Of a stretch of 13,500 nt of DNA, positions 7,770 through 13,500 are shown piece by piece. Source of the stretch: Chrysomallon squamiferum. Taxonomy: Eukaryota > Mollusca > Gastropoda > Neomphalida > Peltospiridae. The stretch is from NCBI GenBank assembly GCA_012295275.1, contig CM022668.1:12619522-12633021 (forward strand), in the 5' to 3' direction. A program made the position numbers and the translations under genes. A model generated the notes under the pieces. The model ran no database searches and was not told the DNA's origin. It worked only from the letters and a program-made list of their open reading frames with translations. Position 1 is the first letter of the stretch, and the number at the start of each line of letters is the position of its first letter.

Positions 7770-8900
7770 CAGTTTCATTCATTTTTCTTATCTGTTGCTT
7801 TTACATTTTATATGTAAATTACAGAATAATAATAACAATAAAAATAATTACAAAATAAATAATTTTTTTTTTTAAAAAGTACTTAATTCATAGCATACTT
7901 TAAAGATTTTCTTTGACAAAATCTTTTCTAGATTCAGGTCTGAACCAAAAGGACAAATACATTTTTAATATTAAGGAATGGATAGAAATTTATAACAGAA
8001 GCATTGAACTGATATTATTATCAATAATAAACTTTTCTTAAAACAATTATACGCAACAGATAAATTAGTATGTAAAAAGAGAGAAAAAAAAAAAGGAAAA
8101 AAAAACAATAAATTTCATTTATTAAAAAATATTCCAAATGCAGCAGCAACAACATTTAATACAAATTATTTATTAAATAAATATGTTATATGAAAAATGA
8201 CAATTGGTTAACACTTATAACTGTTTTCATTATTATTATTTAATAACGTTCGTGCAATAATATGAAATATATGAAACAGAGGGATAAAACTGTATTAATA
8301 CTTTGAATGAAAATATGCCATGAATACAAATATTAATAAATGTGAAAAAATGGTGCATTATAGCAATTGCAAAATAAACAACTTGGTGATTTTAAATAAT
8401 CATACTTACTGTAATATTAATAATAATCACATACACCATAAATTAGGAAATTAATTTTCAAAAAGATGTGCAAATATAAATAAAAAAAAGAAAGAGAGAG
8501 AGAGAGAAAAAGAAAGAACATATAAAGTAAATAAATAAAAAAAAAAAATAAAATAAAGAAATTAACAAAGAAAATTGTAATAAAGAATGAAAAAAAAATC
8601 AAGTGAAAATAAATAAAATACAATAAAAAAAAAAACTATAACCAAATAATAAATGACAAAAATAAAATAATTTAAAGAATCGAAAAAAAAAAATAATAAA
8701 AAATAAAGATAAAAATTATTAACCAACCACTAATAATAATTTTAAAATATGTAAAAAAAAAATTTTTTTAAAATAAAAATAAAAATAAAAAATTTAAAAA
8801 AATAAAAATAAAAATAAAATTTTTACTACAAATAAAGATGATACTGATAAAACAAGGAACTAAAAATAAATAAAGTTAGCATGCAGTGAAAACAGAGAGG
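7770..8900. other. A-rich intron with simple repeats
   Basis: The plus strand becomes strongly A-rich from about 8075 to 8870, with a (GA)n run at 8490-8507, poly-A runs, and (AAAAT)n at 8770-8822. The open stretch on the minus strand here is poly-F/L/Y low complexity, not a gene. Confidence 0.8.
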
Positions 8901-9779
8901 TATGGAAAACTGTGTGTAAAAAGTGTTTGTAAAAAATATTATATATTGGAACTGCTCACTAACACATTAAGAAAGAAAGTGCATTTTTTGGACTTTTATT
9001 TCCATAAGTTAATTTAATTTTTTTTTTTTCATCATTCATTTTTTTTCTATTATTATTATTAAAGGTTATATATGTATTATTTTTTTATATTAAATTTTTA
9101 TTTCCTTTTTTATTTTTTTTTTTTTTTTTTTATATCTCTGTAAAGTAATAATTTTTGTGTCTTTTAATATTTATCTAATAGTGTTTTATAAACACTTAAT
9201 TTTGTAATTATTACTTTCTATTTTTCAGTGTTTTTTCATTTAGTGTACTTTAAAATGGAATTAAAAAATCAACATGTAAGTAACATTTTCATTGGTCATA
9301 TTTTTAGAAACATTTCTTTTACGAAGCCTCTGATTGGTTGATTTTGAAGTCTACATTCATGTTATGGCTTATCTTATTGGTCAGCTAAATTCAGTAATAT
9401 TAAACATGGATATATTTATAAAAATATATAACAACAATAAAAATAATGTAAATATATATATATATACATATACATATATATAAGCCCATATATACTGCAA
9501 ATAAGAAGATAAATTTAAAAAAATTAATTGAATAAATAAGAAATCTTTTTTTCAAACATGAATAAACACTTCTATAATAATTACTTTTACTCAACAATAG
9601 TTAAAATAATATGCTAATGAAAGAAAAAAGAAAATAGTTTAGTGACACTAAAACTTTACTGAATGATATCAATAAATAAAAATGATTAAAATAAAATGAA
9701 GGCCAATCTTTAATCTTCTTTCTGTTTATCTGTGTAAATAATTAATGCAAACCTTCAATACTACTATTTAAATGACAAA
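8901..9779. other. AT-rich intron, no gene
   Basis: Contains T runs near 9020-9030 and 9112-9131, three ATTGG pentamers at about 9290, 9331 and 9377, and a (TA)n/(TACATA)n microsatellite at 9452-9482. Confidence 0.65.
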
Positions 9780-9995
9780 GAATATTTTAATGGTTTAATT
9801 ATTTTCAATAATCTTTACTAAAAATAACTTTAACAATAAAATAACAAAGTTTATAAACATTAATGGAAGCTTTATTTTTAGTTTAAATTTAGAAATTTAG
9901 AAAGTAAGAATATTTTAATTTTTTAACTGGTCACCAATCTTTACTAAGAATAAAGTTTACAATAAAATAACCAATTTTAAAAATCAATGGAAGCT
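9780..9995. repeat. Diverged direct duplication, offset about 124-128 bp
   Basis: Segment 9780-9871 (gaatattttaa ... atctttacta ... acaataaaataac ... aatggaagct) recurs at 9908-9995 with the same landmarks in order. A related weaker pair with aaatgtaa and attggcct lies at about 10018-10112. Confidence 0.75.
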
Positions 9996-10115
9996 GGCAA
10001 TTTTTTGTTTATGTTAAAAAATGTAAGCTTAAAAAGTAATTTGAATTGGCCTATTTTTTTTTTCTTATGAATATTATTACTTTGAACAAAAATGTAATTT
10101 AGATTGGCCTTATTT

Positions 10116-10594
10116 ATATCTGTTATCTCTTTTTAGCATTGATATTTAATTATTGTTGATAATCACCAAGTAAATATGTACATAATATAAGATCACTTCT
10201 GATATAAATTTCTAGAATCAGTCATATGTGTAATGTCAAATTTGTGTGAGTTCAGATTTAAAAAAAAAATTTTTGAATGATTTCAGTTCACTGTAAATTA
10301 TTTTTTAAAAAACATTTAATTACATTTAAAATAATTTTAAATATATATTAAGAATTTGTAATAAAACCATACAAACATACAAATTATTCAATCATTCATA
10401 CATACAAATATGTACAGCTGTAAATGCATCATACACATAAAAAATACACCTAAATATTAATACATTCATACACATACATACATTTCATTTATACACACAC
10501 AGATACACACAATATTTACACATACCATTCATAAACACATGTAACATTCACTTATAAACATAAATATATATATAAACACATATTTAAAAACACC
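10116..10594. other. AT-rich then CA/ACAT-rich intron
   Basis: From about 10370 the sequence turns into irregular ACATACA and ACACATA repeats that grade into the minisatellite that follows. No gene seen. Confidence 0.7.
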
Positions 10595-11122
10595 ATTTAT
10601 AAAGCAGGTATTCAAACCTACCATTTATAAACACATACATAAACCTACCATTAAAAACACTTACTCAAACACACCATTAATAAAAACTTACTCAAACCTA
10701 CCATTAACAAACACTTACTCAAACATACCATCAATAAACAGTCAAATATACCAATAACACATACTCAAACATACCATTAACAAACACATGCTCAAACATA
10801 CCATGAATAAACACATATTCAAACATACCATTAATAAACACACTCAAACACACCATTAATAAACACATACTCAAACATACCATTAAAAAACACATACTCA
10901 AACACACCATTAATAAACACAATCTCAAACACACCATTAATAAACACATACTCAAATATTTCATTAATAAACACATACACAAACATACCATTAATAAACA
11001 CATACTCAAACACACCATTAATTAACATACTCAAACACACCATTAATTAACATACTCAAACACACCACTAACAAACACATACTCAAACACAACATTAATG
11101 CACACATACTCAAACACACCAA
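10595..11122. repeat. 27-bp minisatellite
   Basis: About 19 to 20 tandem units of consensus ccattaataaacacatactc plus aaacaca. The period of 27 is a multiple of three, so the minus strand gives a nine-residue repeating open stretch (MVCLSMCLL-like), which is not a gene. Copies at the left edge are more diverged. Confidence 0.9.
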
Positions 11123-11307
11123 TCACCAAAAACACAAACGTACACAGACTCCCATTCATACATGAATGAAACTTCTCTCAAAAAAAATTACTCAGATCTG
11201 AATGATTAAACTTGACATACAAACATGTGACTGATTTCATTTAACACTGTTAACAACTTAACTGCCAAGTAAACATACAAAAAAATACACATGTATAATC
11301 TATTCAC
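11123..11307. other. Intron adjoining the exon B donor, no further feature
   Basis: Short unremarkable sequence; on the coding strand it starts with the GTGAATAG donor of exon B. Confidence 0.65.
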
Positions 11308-11513
11308 CTCGGCAATCCCTGTATATCCCCATTTGGCACGCGATTCATTTTGCTCAGCAGGGGTAGGGTGGATGAATGTTCTTTATTAGAATGTCCAGCA
11401 GCATCAGCATCGTCGGCCTTGACGGCAACCTTCTCACCATCCTCTCCTACCTCTTCCTCGTCTTCTGATATTGATGGCAACGTTGTTAACGGAGCCTCGT
11501 TGATTTCCTCTCC
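11308..11513 (-). CDS. Elk: ELK-type K+ channel, acidic linker exon (exon B)
   Basis: This is a 206-nt internal exon, and only one frame is open throughout. It enters at phase 0 after a gttgctag acceptor and leaves at phase 2 through CCGAG|GTGAATAG. It encodes the cytoplasmic linker beyond the CNBH domain. The first third reads GEEINEAPLTTLPSISEDEE followed by an acidic run to GEDGEK. The LPSI-x-EDEEE pattern is shared with vertebrate ELK channels (KCNH8 has LPSI then a long acidic run), as I recall the family. The rest is hydrophilic (SNKEHSSTLPLLSKMNRVPN, ending DIQGLP) and presumably disordered. Both candidate ends of exon A join here in frame. GC content and CpG are well above the flanking intron. 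Confidence 0.85.
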
Positions 11514-11599
11514 CTAGCAACCGCATAATCAGAATGAAAATATACATTGGTGGTCAAATGTGAACATGGTCCTGTGAGGGACCGTGAAGTAGAGAATAT

Positions 11600-11744
11600 A
11601 GTTTTTATAATAAGAATTAGAATTGAGTGTTTATATTTGAGTGTATGCATGGATTTCTGTTTATTTGTGGTTATGCAAGTGTTTGTGTCTGTATGCATGA
11701 ATTTGTATATAATTATTTGTATTCATGTGAATGTTTGTATATAT

Positions 11745-11784
<40 letters not shown>

Positions 11785-12300
11785 ACATATATATATATAT
11801 ACAAACATAAATATAGAAAAACATGAAAACAAATATGCACAAAATTTCAAAAAAACAGAAATATACAAAAACATATATAAATATATGTTCACTCACAGAA
11901 ACACACTATCACACACATAAACACAAATATGTATAAACAAGCCCTGTTTGTTAATAAACACAGAAATATATAAAACACATAAATATTTCTATGAATGTGA
12001 AACAGTATTTTGTGTTCATTTGTTTTCATGTTTTTGTTTGTGTGTATTTGTCCTTATGTGAATGTGTTTGTGATTATATGTTTTTATACATTTGTGTTTA
12101 TGTGAATGTGTTTGTTTTTTATCATTTTATATATTCGTGTTTATGTGAATGTGTTTTTTTATGATTTTATATATTTATGTTTATGTTTGTGTAAATTTGT
12201 CTTTATGTGAATGTTTTGCATTTTTTGTGCTTGTATACATTTGTGTTTATATGTGTGTATATATCAACATATGTGTATATTTGTCTTTACGTCAAGATTA
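11600..12300. repeat. Alternating TG-rich, CA-rich, TG-rich blocks
   Basis: Plus-strand composition flips from TG-rich (11600-11783) to CA/AAC-rich (11790-11995) and back to TG-rich (12000-12290). Within it, 11817-11844 (aaaaacatgaaaacaaat...) is an inverted copy of 12008-12035, and 12055-12245 contains 43-44 bp units starting tatgtgaatg at 12055, 12099 and 12142, with a later one at 12204. Confidence 0.8.
11747..11783. repeat. (TG)18 microsatellite
   Basis: An uninterrupted TG run, followed by cacatatatatatata. Confidence 0.97.
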
Positions 12301-12339
12301 AATGTCAATGTTATATATTTTAAGTACTACAAGACATTT

Positions 12340-12615
12340 CAAACACAGAGACAGCAAAACACAAAGAGAGACACAGCAAAAAAAGAAGAGAGAGACAGCA
12401 AATACAAAGAGAAGAGAAACACAGCAAACAAAGAGAGACACAACAAACACAGAGAGACACAGCAAACAAAGAGAGATGCAGCAAACACACAGAGAGACAG
12501 CAAACACAAAGAAAGACACAGCAACCACAAAGAAAGACACAGCAACCACAAAGAGAAACACATCAAACACAGAGAAACACATCAAACACAAAGAGACACA
12601 TCAAACACAAAGAGG
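12340..12615. repeat. About 21-bp minisatellite next to the CNBH exon
   Basis: Roughly thirteen imperfect units of the type agacacagcaaccacaaaga. Its coding-strand copy lies immediately downstream of the candidate donor at 12623, so the intron 5' end is repeat-derived. Open stretches across it on both strands are repeat artefacts. Confidence 0.88.
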
Positions 12616-12623
12616 AGTCTCAC

Positions 12624-12684
12624 AGAATCCCATTCATCGGCTCCTTCTCGCAAAGGGTTGTAGCAAACAAAGTCTCAAAAATAC
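12624..12684 (-). other. Possible continuation of exon A in a shifted frame (YN-LREG self-ligand)
   Basis: Continuing in the CNBH frame from 12684 gives VFLRLCLLQPF and a TGA at 12636-12634. In another frame, from 12674, the same strand reads DFVCYNPLREGADEWDS and ends at 12624 before GTGAGAC, a plausible donor. That donor is phase 0 in the shifted frame, so it also joins exon B correctly. Known ELK channels have DLTYNLREG at this point, and the Y-N-L tripeptide occupies the cyclic-nucleotide pocket as an intrinsic ligand. The frame break lies within 12675-12684, where a run of five T and an in-frame TGA of the shifted frame occur. Possible readings are a sequencing indel, a genuine frameshift in a decaying or diverged paralog, or an intronic remnant if the 12684 donor is used. 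The resemblance spans only about ten residues. Confidence 0.5.
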
Positions 12685-12854
12685 AAGGTCTTCAGAGAAC
12701 TTGGTGGAGAATTCCAGGTACAGGGCAATGTCTTCTAGAATGGCCCGGATACTCATGCAGAGGATCTCACAGTAAGCCAGGGACCTGACATCACACGCTG
12801 ATATGTTCACTGGCTGGTCATTTTTCACATCAGTTCCAAACAGATCACCCTTGC
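12685..12854 (-). CDS. Elk: ELK-type K+ channel, CNBH-domain exon (exon A, internal)
   Basis: This is an internal exon of a voltage-gated potassium channel of the EAG superfamily. It encodes the second half of the cytoplasmic cyclic-nucleotide-binding-homology domain, which couples to the pore gate. The acceptor is a clean tttactttgcag ending at 12855. The exon opens with GC, completing a split Gly codon, and then reads KGDLFGTDVKND, later SACDVRSLAYCEILCMS, then YLEFSTKFSEDL. GKGD-[LIV]-FG and DV[RK]xLxYC are EAG-family hallmarks, and the G|GC split before KGD fits what I recall of KCNH genes. GKGDLFG favours ELK over ERG (GKND) and EAG (GKGDVFGDVFW). The sequence is diverged: YLEF replaces the usual YPEY/F. 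The end given here is the phase-0 donor CTT|GTATTT, which is weak but joins exon B in frame (56 full codons). A better-looking donor lies at 12624 in a shifted frame; see the next entry. The pore-bearing upstream exons are beyond the window. Confidence 0.85.
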
Positions 12855-12884
12855 CTGCAAAGTAAACAGACGTATGATATGGCT

Positions 12885-13500
12885 GGGTATGTAATACGGA
12901 AATATATTGCGTTTTGTTCCAAATCGATTGTCTTTGCTTGGGAATTAAAGAAATGTATGATACTGTTGGATGTGAAATATGGAAATATATTATGTGTTTG
13001 TTCCAAATAAATCATCTCTGTCTAGGAATCAAAATACATATGCATTGGATATGAAGTATGGAAATATATTGTGTTTTGTTCCAAATCATATTTGCTTAGG
13101 AAATTAAAGAAATGTATGATAGGGTTGGATGTGAAATATGGAATTATATTATTGTTTTGTTCCAAATAAATCATTTCTGCCTAGGAATAAAAATACATAT
13201 GATGTGGATATGAAGTATGGAAATATATTGTGTTTTGTTCCAAATCGTATCGTCTTTGCTTGGGAAATTAAAGAAATGTATGATACAGTTGGGTGTGAAA
13301 TATGGAAATATATTATTGTTTTGTTCCAAATAAATCATCTCTGCCTAGGAATAAAAATATATATGGATATGAAATATGTAAGTTTATAATATTGTTCAAC
13401 ATGGATAATAGCCTTTTCTGGAAATAAAGAAAAGGATGGATATAAAATATGGAAGTTTATGTTTGTTCCAAAGAGATAATAATTTGCCTGGGAGTAAAAT
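12885..13500. repeat. Tandem array of about 80-bp units alternating between two types
   Basis: The landmark gttccaaa recurs at 12916, 13000, 13078, 13159, 13237 and 13323, with degenerate copies at 13394 and 13465 (spacings 84, 78, 81, 78, 86, 71, 71). Units alternate: type 1 has atcg...tttgcttgggaaattaaag, type 2 has aaatcat.tctgcctaggaa. This gives a higher-order period of about 160 bp. It continues to the window edge inside the intron upstream of exon A. Confidence 0.88.

Noticed and set aside
9285-9385. Three ATTGG (CCAAT on minus) boxes as a promoter
   Set aside because: There is no TATA or initiator arrangement with a downstream exon, and the position is mid-intron; the pentamer is common by chance.
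10595-11122. Regular repeat that might be taken for a CRISPR array
   Set aside because: Units are head-to-tail with no unique spacers, in an animal intron; it is a minisatellite.
11486-11920. Open frames on both strands near exon B
   Set aside because: They cover TG/CA simple repeats and read through splice sites; the CVCVCV stretch is the (TG)n run.
12211-12775. Lysine/threonine/glutamate-rich repetitive open frames and their antisense C/V/S/L frames
   Set aside because: Generated by the 21-bp minisatellite; they cross the true exon A on the opposite strand.
13138-13389. Plus-strand open frame with repeated CFVPN-type units
   Set aside because: It is a reading of the 80-bp tandem array, no start context or homology seen.

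Overview
The window is intronic-rich animal nuclear DNA, very AT-rich outside a few short GC-richer islands. I read those islands as four exons of one minus-strand gene: the C-terminal half of an EAG-superfamily voltage-gated potassium channel of the ELK type (invertebrate Elk, vertebrate KCNH3/4/8). Spliceosomal GT-AG introns, microsatellites, minisatellites and one LINE-like fossil indicate a metazoan with large repeat-filled introns. A lophotrochozoan such as a mollusc is plausible, but nothing seen fixes the taxon.

The gene runs from high to low coordinates. Exon A (12854 to 12685, or to 12624 in a second model) encodes the second half of the cyclic-nucleotide-binding-homology domain (GKGDLFG, DVRSLAYC). 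Exon B (11513-11308) carries the acidic LPSISEDEEE segment typical of the ELK linker. Exon C (2010-1841) is a basic, Ser/Thr/Pro-rich linker. Exon D (852-68) holds a heptad coiled coil, Ser/Pro-rich tail, a Q8 run, an acidic patch and a C-terminal ITEL. All intron phases agree across the joins (B to C phase 2, C to D phase 1, A to B phase 0). The correct frame of exon C is not the frame of the longest open stretch there. The PAS domain, the six membrane segments and the pore would lie beyond position 13500.

Introns: 853-1840 is mostly a tetranucleotide TTTR tract on the coding strand that runs straight into the last splice acceptor. The 9.3 kb intron 2011-11307 holds TA, CA, ATT/ATC and A-rich simple repeats, a GGTTACA-motif cluster (4670-5036), a 29-bp-stem inverted repeat (6194-6317), a probable LINE 3' end (about 7395-7690) and a 27-bp minisatellite (10595-11122). 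The intron 11514-12684 is built of alternating CA-rich and TG-rich blocks plus a 21-bp minisatellite. The partial intron 12855-13500 is an alternating two-type tandem array of about 80-bp units.

The most interesting point is in exon A. Just after the in-frame CNBH sequence, a shifted frame reads YNPLREGADE, resembling the conserved YNLREG that forms the self-ligand of KCNH channels, and it ends at a usable phase-0 donor. Either this gene carries a frame lesion (or sequence error) there, or it splices the self-ligand out. I found no prokaryotic system, CRISPR array, tRNA or rRNA.
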